64,000 nucleotides of DNA from G965212025 sp965215765 (GTDB taxonomy: Bacteria; Pseudomonadota; Gammaproteobacteria; Poriferisulfidales; Oxydemutatoraceae): the NCBI GenBank assembly GCA_965215765.1, contig OZ244118.1, positions 2,666,001 through 2,730,000 on the forward strand, written 5' to 3'. Below the pieces are notes generated by a model, which saw only the letters and a list, made by a program, of their open reading frames with translations, ran no database searches and had not been told where the DNA came from. Made by a program: the position numbers and the translations under genes. Shown piece after piece: positions 42,732-51,848 of the stretch (positions within the stretch are counted from its first letter, which is position 1; each line of letters starts with the position of its first letter).

Positions 42732-43931
42732 TTACCGAGTGTCTCTACGTGCCGCAAGCTTGAGACGAAGGGCACTCAAGGCGATGAAGCCACCGGCATC
42801 CCCCTGGCAATAAGCCCCCTCATCGCTGTCAAAGCTCGCCACCCGTTCATCAAAAAGCGAATGCTCCGATTTGCGGCCGTTGACGTGTACATTGCCTTTG
42901 TGCAACACCAGCCTCACCACTCCGCTCACGCAAGTTTGCGTGGCATCCACAAATTTTTGCAAAGCCAAACGTTCATCGCTCCACCAAAGCCCGTTATAGA
43001 CCAGTCGCGCGTAACGCAACATCAGCTCCTCTTTGAGGTGCATCACCTCACGATCCAGAACCAGACTTTCCAAAGCCTGACGGGCGGCAAGAATGACTGT
43101 GCCGCCAGGAGTTTCATAGCAACCACGCGATTTCATGCCAACGCAACGGTTTTCCACCATATCCACACGTCCTACTCCGTGCTTGCCGGCAAGCTGATTC
43201 AGTTGCTCAAGCAACACTGCCGGCGACTGTTCATTGCCGTTGATCGCCACCAGATTACCAGCGCGAAACGCAAGCTCCAGGGTCACAGGGTCTTGGGGCG
43301 CCTCAGCGATGGAAGCCGTTCGCCTCCACATGGATTGTGATGGAGCCTTCCACGGATCTTCAAGCAAGCCCCCTTCGTAGGAAATATGGAGCAAGTTGGC
43401 ATCCATTGAGTAGGGGCTTTTTTCCTTCTGCTTTTCCATCTCCAGACCTTGCGCCTCGGCATAATCCAGCAGAGATTTTCGGGAATCGAACTGCCACTCT
43501 CGCCACGGAGCCACGATGCGTACATCCGGTTGCAAGGCGTAGGCGGAAAGCTCAAAGCGAAGCTGATCATTTCCTTTGCCAGTAGCACCATGCGCTATGG
43601 TTTTCGCCCCTTCCAAAGCGGCAATTTTTAACAGGTACTTTGCGATCAGTGGACGCGAGATCGACGACCCCAGCAAATAATTCCCTTCATAAACTGCGTT
43701 GGCACGAAGCATGGGCCAAACAAAGTCGCGCACAAATTCCTCACGCAAATCGCTGACGTGCACTGATTCGGCACCAAGCTTCTGCGCCCGCAACCGTGCT
43801 GATTCCAGTTCCTCTCCCTGCCCGATATTTGCAGTAAAAGTCACGACTTGATAGCCGCGCTCCGCCTGCAGCCAACGCACAATGATTGATGAGTCCAGGC
43901 CACCGGAATACGCGAGTACAATTTTCTCCAT
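42732..43931 (-). CDS. argG: Argininosuccinate synthase
   Basis: Joins citrulline and aspartate with ATP in arginine synthesis. The 399-residue protein starts EKIVLAYSGGLDSSIIVRWL, holding the N-type ATP pyrophosphatase loop SGGLDSS. Other family blocks are AHGATGKGNDQLRFEL, REWQFDSRKSLLDYAE, SPYSMDANLLHISYEGG and GVGRVDMVENRCVGMKSRG. I placed the start at 43931, where AAGGG lies about nine bases upstream; the frame is open farther but without the family sequence. It is divergent from pyrC and followed by mlaA. I saw no clear ARG box in the 130-base divergent region. Confidence 0.96.
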   Translation of the reverse strand: MEKIVLAYSGGLDSSIIVRWLQAERGYQVVTFTANIGQGEELESARLRAQKLGAESVHVSDLREEFVRDFVWPMLRANAVYEGNYLLGSSISRPLIAKYLLKIAALEGAKTIAHGATGKGNDQLRFELSAYALQPDVRIVAPWREWQFDSRKSLLDYAEAQGLEMEKQKEKSPYSMDANLLHISYEGGLLEDPWKAPSQSMWRRTASIAEAPQDPVTLELAFRAGNLVAINGNEQSPAVLLEQLNQLAGKHGVGRVDMVENRCVGMKSRGCYETPGGTVILAARQALESLVLDREVMHLKEELMLRYARLVYNGLWWSDERLALQKFVDATQTCVSGVVRLVLHKGNVHVNGRKSEHSLFDERVASFDSDEGAYCQGDAGGFIALSALRLKLAARRDTR

Positions 43932-44061
43932 TGGAGGTTCCCTTAGATCTGAAAAAAGCCGCTGACAAGGCGGCCTGACATAAAATAACGCCACCACAAA
44001 AGGCAAGGATTTTTTAGCATTTGGCTCCCAAAAACAAGCAAAAAAGCCGGAATGCCATCTG

Positions 44062-45153
44062 ATGCCCCGTGATAGCATCAGAGGCATGCCAAGCACCCAA
44101 ACCACCACTCTTAGCATCACACAACCAGACGACTGGCACGTGCATTTCAGGCAGGCAGAGCTTTTACGCTGGGCTTTGCCGCATACCACCCGGGTATTCG
44201 CCCGTGCGGTAGCCATGCCCAACGTGCATCCGCCCCTGGACAGCATGGCTGCATGCGAAAAGTACCACAAAGTACTGTGTAGCAACACGAGCAAGCACTT
44301 TCATCCACTCGTTGCTTTTCACTTGAGTGATCATACCAGTGCCGGCGACATCTACGCCCTTCGCCAACAAAAAGACGGGTCGGAAGCCAATTTTATCGCT
44401 GGCGCCAAACTGTACCCACGGGGGGCAACCACAAATTCCGAGCACGGCGTCAGTGATATTCGCCACATTCAATCTGCCCTGTCCGCATTACAGGAATGCG
44501 GTCTTCCTTTGCTGGTACACGGAGAGGATCCCAACCCGAAAACAGACGTTTATGATCGTGAGAAAATCTACATTGGCGAAGTCCTTGAGCCATTACGCCG
44601 CACATTTCCGGAGCTGAAAATCGTGCTGGAGCACATTACGACCAACGACGCTGTCACCTGGGTACGCAACCATCCTTTGAATGCGGCAACCATCACTCCC
44701 CATCACCTGCTGTTGAACAGGAGTGATTTGTTTGACGGGGGTTTGCGCCCGCACCGTTACTGCCTGCCACTCGCCAAAAGGGAAGAACACCGACTCGGTC
44801 TGGTGGCGGCGGCTTGCAGTGGTGACGCATGTTTCTTTGCCGGAACAGACAGTGCCCCGCACTATGTCAGAGACAAAGAAAGCGATTGCGGCTGTGCCGG
44901 CATCTTCAATGCCCCGGCCGCGCTGGAAACTTACACTGAGATTTTTGAACAGGCAGAGAGCCTGGACAAGCTGGAAGCTTTTATGAGCTTCAACGGCGCC
45001 CATTTTTACGGCCGCGAGCAAAATCGCAAAACCATCACCTTAAGACGCATGCCCTGGCAGGTTCCCAAAGTTTTACAGGCAGGGGAAAACGCGTGTGTTC
45101 CTTTCAGGGCAGGAGAAACTCTTTCCTGGCGCGTACAATCACTGGATTCATAG
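44062..45153 (+). CDS. pyrC: Dihydroorotase
   Basis: Zinc amidohydrolase that closes carbamoyl aspartate to dihydroorotate in pyrimidine synthesis. It belongs to the class II type like Escherichia coli PyrC: zinc ligands in DDWHVHFRQAELLRW (HxH), the carboxylated Lys in FIAGAKLYPRGATTNS, His in LLVHGEDPNP and KIVLEHITTNDAV, and Asp in FAGTDSAPH. 363 residues from the ATG at 44062, which has a weak GGAA ten bases upstream. The ATG at 44086 is also possible, but its only purine-rich word is one base away. rnt follows after seven bases, so the two are probably co-transcribed. Confidence 0.95.
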   Translation: MPRDSIRGMPSTQTTTLSITQPDDWHVHFRQAELLRWALPHTTRVFARAVAMPNVHPPLDSMAACEKYHKVLCSNTSKHFHPLVAFHLSDHTSAGDIYALRQQKDGSEANFIAGAKLYPRGATTNSEHGVSDIRHIQSALSALQECGLPLLVHGEDPNPKTDVYDREKIYIGEVLEPLRRTFPELKIVLEHITTNDAVTWVRNHPLNAATITPHHLLLNRSDLFDGGLRPHRYCLPLAKREEHRLGLVAAACSGDACFFAGTDSAPHYVRDKESDCGCAGIFNAPAALETYTEIFEQAESLDKLEAFMSFNGAHFYGREQNRKTITLRRMPWQVPKVLQAGENACVPFRAGETLSWRVQSLDS

Positions 45154-45160
45154 CCTCGCA

Positions 45161-45781
45161 ATGGCAAAGAATTTAATCAAAAAGCGTTTTCGGGGATTTT
45201 TGCCCGTCGTTGTAGACGTGGAAACCGGCGGCCTGGTAGCCGCTACTGACGCTTTACTGGAAGTGGCAGCCATCACGATGAAGCTGGATGGAGAAGGGCA
45301 GCTTTCCCAAGACCGGGTATGGCACGGGCATATCAAGCCTTTTGATGGAGCTCGTCTGGATCAGGCGGCGCTAAAAATCAACCACATTTTTGAACCTTTC
45401 CACCCACTGAGAATGGCATTGTCTGAACAGGATGCGCTGGAATCCCTGCACTCAATGATCCACGAATGTCTGGAATCCAGTGAATGCTCACGAGCCATAC
45501 TGGTCGGTCACAACGCCTTCTTTGATCTTTCTTTTATCAAGGCCGCGTGGCAGCGGAACAAGCTGCCAAGTTTTCCTTTCCATTCCTTTTCCAGCATAGA
45601 CACCGTAAGCCTTGGCGTACTGGCTCACGGCCAGACCGTGCTTTCCAAAATTGCAACTGCTGCTGGCCTGGAATGGGATGAAGCCGAAGCACACTCGGCA
45701 CTGTATGACACACAAATGACCGCAGAGATTTTCTGTCGCATTTTTAACAGTTGGCACAAGCAGGAAAGACGTCAGGCATAA
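45161..45781 (+). CDS. rnt: Ribonuclease T
   Basis: DEDD 3'-5' exoribonuclease that trims the 3' ends of tRNA and other stable RNA. The 206-residue protein has RFRGFLPVVVDVETGG (Exo I with Asp and Glu), LVGHNAFFDLSFIKAAW (Exo II) and EAHSALYDTQMTAEIFC (Exo III, His and Asp), the arrangement of RNase T. The ATG at 45161 gives the family N terminus; upstream frame to 45095 overlaps pyrC. It lies seven bases after pyrC. A small inverted repeat follows the stop. Confidence 0.95.
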   Translation: MAKNLIKKRFRGFLPVVVDVETGGLVAATDALLEVAAITMKLDGEGQLSQDRVWHGHIKPFDGARLDQAALKINHIFEPFHPLRMALSEQDALESLHSMIHECLESSECSRAILVGHNAFFDLSFIKAAWQRNKLPSFPFHSFSSIDTVSLGVLAHGQTVLSKIATAAGLEWDEAEAHSALYDTQMTAEIFCRIFNSWHKQERRQA

Positions 45782-45783
45782 GC

Positions 45784-45807
45784 CAGGCAAGTACCGCCAC
45801 TTGCCTG
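45784..45807 (+). terminator. Hairpin after rnt
   Basis: CAGGCAAGT pairs with ACTTGCCTG around a six-base loop, directly after the rnt stop. It is followed by C-rich rather than T-rich sequence, so termination is possible but not certain. Confidence 0.45.
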
Positions 45808-46017
45808 TCCCCTGCCCCTTCAGACCCCAAGCCACAACGCCACGAGGCAGTTGCAACTCAAATGAAACACTGGCAACTGGCATCAGTACCTTTGCTTTCC
45901 TGAAAAAAACCGCCGGTCCGCCTGAAACCATTGGCTGAAATCAAAAATTCGCACACTTGAAAAGCTCTCAACAATCAATTGGTTGAAACAACCACCACCT
46001 CGCACCGACAAACAAAA

Positions 46018-46887
46018 ATGAAAAGCAACGCTCTCAAAATGAACCTGAACCTACTCCCACCAGTGATGGCGGAAAAGCCCAGGCACTTGCCCACCAAGGC
46101 GGCATTAAGTAATGACGACTTGGATATCTGGCTTTTTCACGAGGACTGTCTCAAGTTCATGGACACGATGATCAAGAAACGTCCCGACGGCTTTTTTGAC
46201 ATGATCTTTGCCGACCCACCTTATTTTCTTTCCAATGGCGGCATAACCTGCCACGCTGGAAAAATGGCCAAAGTAAACAAGGGAGATTGGGACAAATCCA
46301 AGGGGCCGGAACTTAATCACGCATTCAACCTGGATTGGCTTAAGCGTTGCCAGAAGCTCCTGAAGCCCAATGGAACCATCTGGGTCTCGGGCACACATCA
46401 TGTTATTCATTCAATCGGGTTTGCCATGCAGCAGCTCGGCATGAAAATTTTGAACGATATTGTTTGGCAGAAAGCTGCCCCACCCCCGAACTTGTCCTGC
46501 CGGTACTTCACACACGCCTCTGAAACCATAATCTGGGCGGCTCGAGAAGCGAGTTCACGCCATACATTCAACTATGCGGAAATGAAACAAGTGAATGATG
46601 GCAAGCAAACGAAGTCGGTGTGGACATTCCCTGCAGCGAGCCGGGAAGAGAAAAAATACGGCAAGCATCCTACCCAAAAGCCTGTGAGCCTGCTTATGCA
46701 AATCATCATGGCAAGTACCCATGAAAATGATCTTATTTTCGATCCCTTTGCTGGCAGTTCGTCAACCGGCGTCGCTGCTATACATCTGAACAGAAAATTT
46801 GCAGGTTGTGAAATTTCTGATGAATTCATTCAGCTTTCCAAGAAAAGAATCCGCGCAGCTATTGAATTAAAAGAAACCGAGAAATAA
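46018..46887 (+). CDS. DNA methyltransferase, beta class, DpnA-like
   Basis: Amino-methyltransferase of a type II restriction-modification system. The motif order is that of the beta class: catalytic motif IV as MIFADPPYFLSNGGITCH near residue 64 comes first, and the AdoMet motif I as DPFAGSSSTGVAA near 241 comes last. The middle (KLLKPNGTIWVSGTHHVIHS, NLSCRYFTHASETIIWA, KHPTQKPVSLL) closely resembles the second methylase of DpnII-type systems (DpnA), which methylates adenine in GATC; the target here is not proven. About 289 residues from ATG 46018; no Shine-Dalgarno is visible and later ATG codons at 46039 and 46066 are options. The cognate nuclease gene downstream is frameshifted. Base composition appears more AT-rich than its neighbours, suggesting transfer. 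Confidence 0.9.
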   Translation: MKSNALKMNLNLLPPVMAEKPRHLPTKAALSNDDLDIWLFHEDCLKFMDTMIKKRPDGFFDMIFADPPYFLSNGGITCHAGKMAKVNKGDWDKSKGPELNHAFNLDWLKRCQKLLKPNGTIWVSGTHHVIHSIGFAMQQLGMKILNDIVWQKAAPPPNLSCRYFTHASETIIWAAREASSRHTFNYAEMKQVNDGKQTKSVWTFPAASREEKKYGKHPTQKPVSLLMQIIMASTHENDLIFDPFAGSSSTGVAAIHLNRKFAGCEISDEFIQLSKKRIRAAIELKETEK

Positions 46888-46901
46888 AAGGAAGTAAAGG
46901 C

Positions 46902-47440
46902 ATGAAAAAAGGTGGGGTGGCAACAAAACAGGAACGGGCCGAAAGTTTGAAGCCGGCACTGATTTCCTTTCCCTGATACAGACTAAGCCGGGTTATTCAA
47001 TCAGGAGTCCTGAAGAGAGAGCAGGTACAGACGTCCTTTTCGAAGGGGAGCTGGTTTGCAGATGCTTTAATGGCAGTGGTTTCCACAAATTTCTGAAAGA
47101 AAATAAAATTGACTGGAAATCAAGAATATCCGGAAAACTGATACCAGACACTGTATTGTTGGTCATTGTTCGGCAAACGCTGTTTGTCGTTGAAAAAAAA
47201 TGTCAGTGGGTAAATGGTTCGGTTGATGAAAAACTTCAAACCTGCGATTTCAAGCGTAAACAGTACATAAAGCTGGTTTCGGGACTTGGATTAGAGGTTG
47301 AATATGTCTATCTGCTGAACGAGTGGTTCAGGAAGAAACGCTACGAAGACGTGCTTCGCTATATCACAAGCGTAAATTGCCACTATAAATTTGACGAACT
47401 TCCTGTCAAATGGCTGGGTTTGCCCATGAGAACAGACTAG
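46902..47440 (+). pseudogene. PD-(D/E)XK restriction endonuclease, frameshifted
   Basis: The gene starts at ATG 46902 (MKKGGVATK) but leaves frame within about nine codons and stops at 46974. The continuing frame, open from about 46928 to 47440, reads TGRKFEAGTDFLSLI and includes the nuclease signature PD-14 residues-EKK (IPDTVLL ... FVVEKKCQ), then GSVDEKLQTCDFKRKQY and a protein-like end. One extra A in the AAAA run at 46924-46927 would restore one frame reading MKKGGVATKTGTGRKFEAG, a sensible start. So the nuclease is most likely inactivated by a single-base deletion, unless this is a sequencing error. A shorter frame starting at 47156 lacks the catalytic Asp. It follows the methyltransferase by 14 bases. 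Confidence 0.8.
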
Positions 47441-47570
47441 TGTCAGGCGGGGATTTCTTCCTGCAAATAGACACTTGGAGACGGCAACCCGGGAGGGGGT
47501 TCAAACTTCATGCGCCGCTCCATTCCTGTCTCGCCGGAAAGCGCAGGAGGAGAGAACCGGGTAATCAGGC

Positions 47571-50500
47571 TCAGTTCCGTTGCGCAGACGGCAAGAACGC
47601 GTAAAGCTGCCTGCGAAAGTCGTCGGCAATGAGGTAAAAACAAGGCAGCAGCACCAGGATCAAGACTGTCGAAAAAATCAGGCCAAACCCCAAACTGACC
47701 GCCATAGGCGACAGGAAGGCGGTTTGCCCGCTGGCAAAGAAAATCAAAGGCGTGACACCCAGAAACGTGGTAATCGTGGTCAGCAAAATGGGGCGCACAC
47801 GTTTGATCCCCGCCGCAACCAGCGCGTCTTCCCGGCTCAGACCCTGCTTTAACTGTTTAACGGTCTCGTCCATTAAAATCAGCGAATCATTGACAATGAT
47901 CCCGATTAACGCGACCAGACCGACCATGGAAACAAATTGCAGGTTATGACCAAACAGCAAGTGGCCGAAGACAACGCCAATAAAGCCAAAAGGGATGGTA
48001 GCCATCACGACAATGGGCACCAGAAGCGTGCGGAATAAAATGACGAGAATAAAAAACACGAGAAAAAACGCGATCCCGGTAGCGAGGTACAGACCCTCGA
48101 AAGACTCAACGGTATCTCGTTTTTCCCCAAGATATACCAGCTTGCTATCAGGGTTGGCCGCAAACGCGGGAGCAAAGCGCTCTTCTATCAAGTCATAAAC
48201 TTCAAGTGCAGTCACCGTCTCGCTGTCAACGTCGGCACTGATGGTCACCACACGGTATCCGTCCAGGTGACGTACCGTCCCGAGGCCTCTCCGGAGATCA
48301 CTGTCGGTCACTTCGGAAAAATATATGGTTCTGCCGTCCGCCAAAACAATGGGCAAATTGTCCAGAAGGGCGCTGTCCTTGCGCATGTCGGGAGGAAAGA
48401 CCACGCGCACCGGAAACTGCTTGTTATCCAGATTGACATAAGCCACTTCGCTGCCGTTGTAGCCAATACGAATAATGTCCGCAATGTCTTTTGAGCTCAG
48501 CCCAAGCTCCTGACCTTTTTCATTGAGTCGATAGCGAAACTCAAGTTTGCCCGGCTCCAGGTTATGCCGGACGTCGTGAACCCCGGGAATTTTCTGTAAA
48601 AAGGCAACCATCTTCAGCACCGATGTTGACAGCCTGCCGTTATCAGCTTCAATGATTCCCAACTCCACATCCGAACCTGGCGGGCCAGCTTCGGGACGCC
48701 GAATGAAAAAACGCTTGATGTCCGGAATGCCAGCCAACTCCTGGCGAACCAGCTCGACAATTTCTTCGGTTCCCCGTTCCCTCACCCCTTCCGGCGGATA
48801 GGAAAAATTCACCAGAGGAGTCAGGTAACGCTCCATCAGCGTTTCAGGCTTGCGCTTTGTCATGACCAAAGTCATTTGCACGTAATTGCTCGACAGATCA
48901 ACCGAATTGAAATCATTGAAACGCAGACCCACATTCGTCAGCACGGTCTCCAGCTCTTCCTCCCGACCGGAAAACACGCGTGCCACAGCAGCTTCCATTT
49001 TCTCAGCCAGTTCGCGCGAATGCTCCAGGCTGAACGTATTCGGCCCTTCAACATTGACAAAAAACCAATCCGATTCCACTTTGCCGAATAGCTGAAACGG
49101 AATACGCGTTGTGGCGGTCACCACCGACACGACCAAGATTCCCACCACGGCGACGAGCATGACGTAACGGACACGCATCGCGCGGCGCACCCAATCGGCG
49201 TAACGAGCAAGCAATTTCTCCCAGACCCGGTGGGCTTTGCTCACCTGCAAGCGGGTGTGACGGAAAGCCATTTCAGCGTGGCTGGGAAGGATCAGAAAAG
49301 CCTCTAGCAAGGAACCAAACAAAGCACCGGACACCACAACCGGAATCACCATCACGAAAGCCCCAATCTGTCCGCTGATAAAGAGCAAAGGCAAAAAAGC
49401 AACAACAGTGGTCAGCACAGCGGTCACTACCGGTCCAATCATTTCGCGGGCACCGTCCACTACTGCTCGCTGCAAGGGAGCCCCCTCTTCCAAATGCCGA
49501 TAGATGTTTTCGCCGACGATAATCGCGTCATCGACGACCATGCCCAAGACCACCAGAAAAGCGAACATGGAGACCATGTTCACGGTGAATCCAAAAATCT
49601 GCATGATGATCACTCCGATCAAAAGCGATACCGGAATCCCCAAAGCAGCAATCAGGGCTATGCGTGCATCAAGCAACCAATACAGTGCCAAAAGCAGCAA
49701 AATCAAACCAATGGCACCAGAAGTGAATACCGTATCGAGGCGGTTTTTGATATACACCGACAAATCTGTGTGGTAACCCAAAGCCACACCAGGTTTGATT
49801 TTCCCGTCCAGTTCAACCACCAGCTCGCGCACCCGCTTAGCCACCTCTATGGTTGAAGCACCTGCATTTTTTGTCACCACGAGGTTCAGCGCCGGTTTGC
49901 CGCGAAAACGCCCAAGTGTCTCGGCTTCCTCCAGGCGAAAATCCACTTCGGCCACTTCTCTTAACAACAGTTGCGCTCCTTTCGAATTGGTTTTAACCGG
50001 CAAGTCAGCCAGCCGCTCCAGAGCCAGAGGAAAGCCTATGCTGCGCAACTGTATCTCTCCGGCATTTGCATTCAGCGTGCCACCTGGCCGATCGCCCAAG
50101 TTCGATTTCAAGGCTCGAATGATTTCTTCTAGCCCGACTCCTTTCGCTGCGGCCAGAAGCGGATTGACTGTCACCAGTAATTCCACCTCTCTTTCCCCGG
50201 CGATGCTGACTCCGGCAATGCCCTCCACCGCTTGCAAGTGCCGTTTCATGTCATCTCCAGCCTCTGCCAGAACCTTTTCGCCGACATCGCCATACACGCT
50301 GGCGCTGATCACGGGAAAGCGAGTTTTCAGTTGCCTGATCTTTGTTCTTTCTGCCGCCTCCGGCAGGCTTTTCAAGGCATCAATTTCGGTTCTTAAGTCT
50401 CGTGTGAATTCATCAGAATTCGTACCCGACTTCAATTTGACAGTGATGCTGGAAAAACCTTCGCGACTATCCGATTCAATGGTGCGAATATCGCTCATGT

Positions 50501-50711
50501 CCAGCAAGACTTCTTCAATGGGAACTGTGATCTGCCGCTCCACCTCTACGGGCGGTGCCCCTTCATAGCGCGTCGAAATCTGCACCACATCCGTGTCTGT
50601 TACCGGAAACATTTCCTGTGGCATGGAGTACCAGGAAATGACGCCAACGACCACCAACAGCAACAGCATGATGTTCGTCACCAGTGCATTGCGAACTGCC
50701 CAGGCAATCAT
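47571..50711 (-). CDS. RND-family efflux permease
   Basis: Inner-membrane proton-driven transporter of 1046 residues. It has the two-fold RND layout: helix 1 (AVRNALVTNIMLLLLVVVG), a large periplasmic domain, a block of helices with the family sequence VNMVSMFAFLVVLGMVVDDAIIVGENIYRH near residue 385, a second periplasmic domain, and the second block with GFIGVVFGHLL and VSMVGLVALIGIIVNDSLILMDE near 905. The Asp pair VVDDA lies in TM4, as in HAE-1 pumps and related families. No membrane-fusion protein or outer-membrane channel is next to it, so substrate and partners are unknown. Starts with ATG at 50711; single-gene unit. Confidence 0.92.
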   Translation of the reverse strand: MIAWAVRNALVTNIMLLLLVVVGVISWYSMPQEMFPVTDTDVVQISTRYEGAPPVEVERQITVPIEEVLLDMSDIRTIESDSREGFSSITVKLKSGTNSDEFTRDLRTEIDALKSLPEAAERTKIRQLKTRFPVISASVYGDVGEKVLAEAGDDMKRHLQAVEGIAGVSIAGEREVELLVTVNPLLAAAKGVGLEEIIRALKSNLGDRPGGTLNANAGEIQLRSIGFPLALERLADLPVKTNSKGAQLLLREVAEVDFRLEEAETLGRFRGKPALNLVVTKNAGASTIEVAKRVRELVVELDGKIKPGVALGYHTDLSVYIKNRLDTVFTSGAIGLILLLLALYWLLDARIALIAALGIPVSLLIGVIIMQIFGFTVNMVSMFAFLVVLGMVVDDAIIVGENIYRHLEEGAPLQRAVVDGAREMIGPVVTAVLTTVVAFLPLLFISGQIGAFVMVIPVVVSGALFGSLLEAFLILPSHAEMAFRHTRLQVSKAHRVWEKLLARYADWVRRAMRVRYVMLVAVVGILVVSVVTATTRIPFQLFGKVESDWFFVNVEGPNTFSLEHSRELAEKMEAAVARVFSGREEELETVLTNVGLRFNDFNSVDLSSNYVQMTLVMTKRKPETLMERYLTPLVNFSYPPEGVRERGTEEIVELVRQELAGIPDIKRFFIRRPEAGPPGSDVELGIIEADNGRLSTSVLKMVAFLQKIPGVHDVRHNLEPGKLEFRYRLNEKGQELGLSSKDIADIIRIGYNGSEVAYVNLDNKQFPVRVVFPPDMRKDSALLDNLPIVLADGRTIYFSEVTDSDLRRGLGTVRHLDGYRVVTISADVDSETVTALEVYDLIEERFAPAFAANPDSKLVYLGEKRDTVESFEGLYLATGIAFFLVFFILVILFRTLLVPIVVMATIPFGFIGVVFGHLLFGHNLQFVSMVGLVALIGIIVNDSLILMDETVKQLKQGLSREDALVAAGIKRVRPILLTTITTFLGVTPLIFFASGQTAFLSPMAVSLGFGLIFSTVLILVLLPCFYLIADDFRRQLYAFLPSAQRN

Positions 50712-51224
50712 TGAGGGAAAATCAGCTTAGTGGGTAGCGGAAAAAACAAATTGCACTCGCGCTCGCCTCATCTCTCAACAAAAGAAAAAAGAAAACCACC
50801 GCCTCTGAGCAAATTCTGAGGCACTTTATTGAGCAAAGCAGGAAAATCACGATCGTCACAGCTTAAAAACACGCTATTGTCAAAGCTCGGCATTCCACCA
50901 TTTCCGTCTCTTGCTGTCATGGCAGCAAGGCCGGATACATGGTGACCCAAAAACAGCACACCATCAGCACTCCCTGAAAGCATCCATAAAGAGAGCCATG
51001 GAAGTTGACCAAACTCGAATTTTAGTACATCCTTGGCATAACCGAATTGAGTGGCTGCGGCTGACTTGCACCGTCCCACGATGAGCATGCGTTTCTTGTT
51101 GAAGAACGGATCTCATTTTTCGGCAACATTCAATCTGTTTTGACTTGTTTTTTAGCTTGCAGATCAGGAACCGGCACAGCACAAGTACCCTGTACCTTAG
51201 CAATAACCGGACGGAGGGTAGCTT
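50712..51224. other. Intergenic region between divergent RND permease and petA
   Basis: About 510 bases. A 106-codon reverse frame (50768-51088) exists without ribosome binding site or recognisable product. CTTGCTG and CAGCAAG near 50920 can form a small hairpin. Promoters of both flanking genes should be here, but I found no confident boxes. GGAGG lies seven bases before petA. Confidence 0.4.
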
Positions 51225-51848
51225 ATGCAGTCACTGAAAGTCGAAGACAAAAAGCGTCGTGGCTTCTTGTTGAAATCCGTAAGCATTATCGGTGGAGCCG
51301 GGGCAGCTGCGGCTTCTTGGCCGTTCATTGCGTCCATGAGCCCGACAGCAAGCGCCAGAGCACGTGGTGGCCCCATTGAAGTCAATATCAAACGGTTGCG
51401 CCCGGGAGAATTGCAACGTGACAAATGGCGAGGCAAACCGATTTGGGTGGTTTATCGTACTCAGGCAATGCTGGACACACTCGGCAAAGATGTTAAAGAT
51501 CTGAGCGATCCAAATTCAAAAGTCCCTCAACAGCCTGAGTACGCCAAAAACCGCTATCGCTCCATCAAGCCAGAATACTTGGTTCTGGTGGGCATTTGCA
51601 CACATCTGGGTTGTTCACCCACCTTTCGACCAACAAAAGGAGCCGAAGGCCTGGGTGCCGACTGGCCTGGAGGATTCTACTGCGCTTGCCACGGATCACG
51701 CTTCGATTTGTCGGGCAGGGTATTCAAACATGTGCCTGCACCCATCAATTTGCTGGTTCCGCGTTACCGTTTTGCGGCCAAAGATATAATCGTGATCGGT
51801 CAGGATCCGGATTCGAAAAAAGCAAGCTCCTCAGAAACAAAAGCATGA
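51225..51848 (+). CDS. petA: Ubiquinol-cytochrome c reductase, Rieske iron-sulfur subunit
   Basis: Iron-sulfur subunit of the cytochrome bc1 complex, which passes one electron from ubiquinol to cytochrome c1. The N terminus (DKKRRGFLLKSVSIIGGAGA) is a twin-arginine-type signal that also serves as the membrane anchor. The cluster ligands lie in CTHLGCSP (about 125) and CACHGSRFD (about 153). 207 residues. GGAGG seven bases upstream supports the ATG at 51225. The stop overlaps the start of petB (ATGA), so petA, petB and petC form one operon. Confidence 0.96.
   Translation: MQSLKVEDKKRRGFLLKSVSIIGGAGAAAASWPFIASMSPTASARARGGPIEVNIKRLRPGELQRDKWRGKPIWVVYRTQAMLDTLGKDVKDLSDPNSKVPQQPEYAKNRYRSIKPEYLVLVGICTHLGCSPTFRPTKGAEGLGADWPGGFYCACHGSRFDLSGRVFKHVPAPINLLVPRYRFAAKDIIVIGQDPDSKKASSSETKA

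Noticed and set aside
47443..47643. 66-residue reverse-strand gene overlapping the RND permease end
   Set aside because: Overlaps the end of the permease in another frame and lacks a ribosome binding site.
50768..51088. 106-residue reverse-strand gene between RND permease and petA
   Set aside because: No ribosome binding site, low-complexity composition, and it occupies the expected divergent promoter region.
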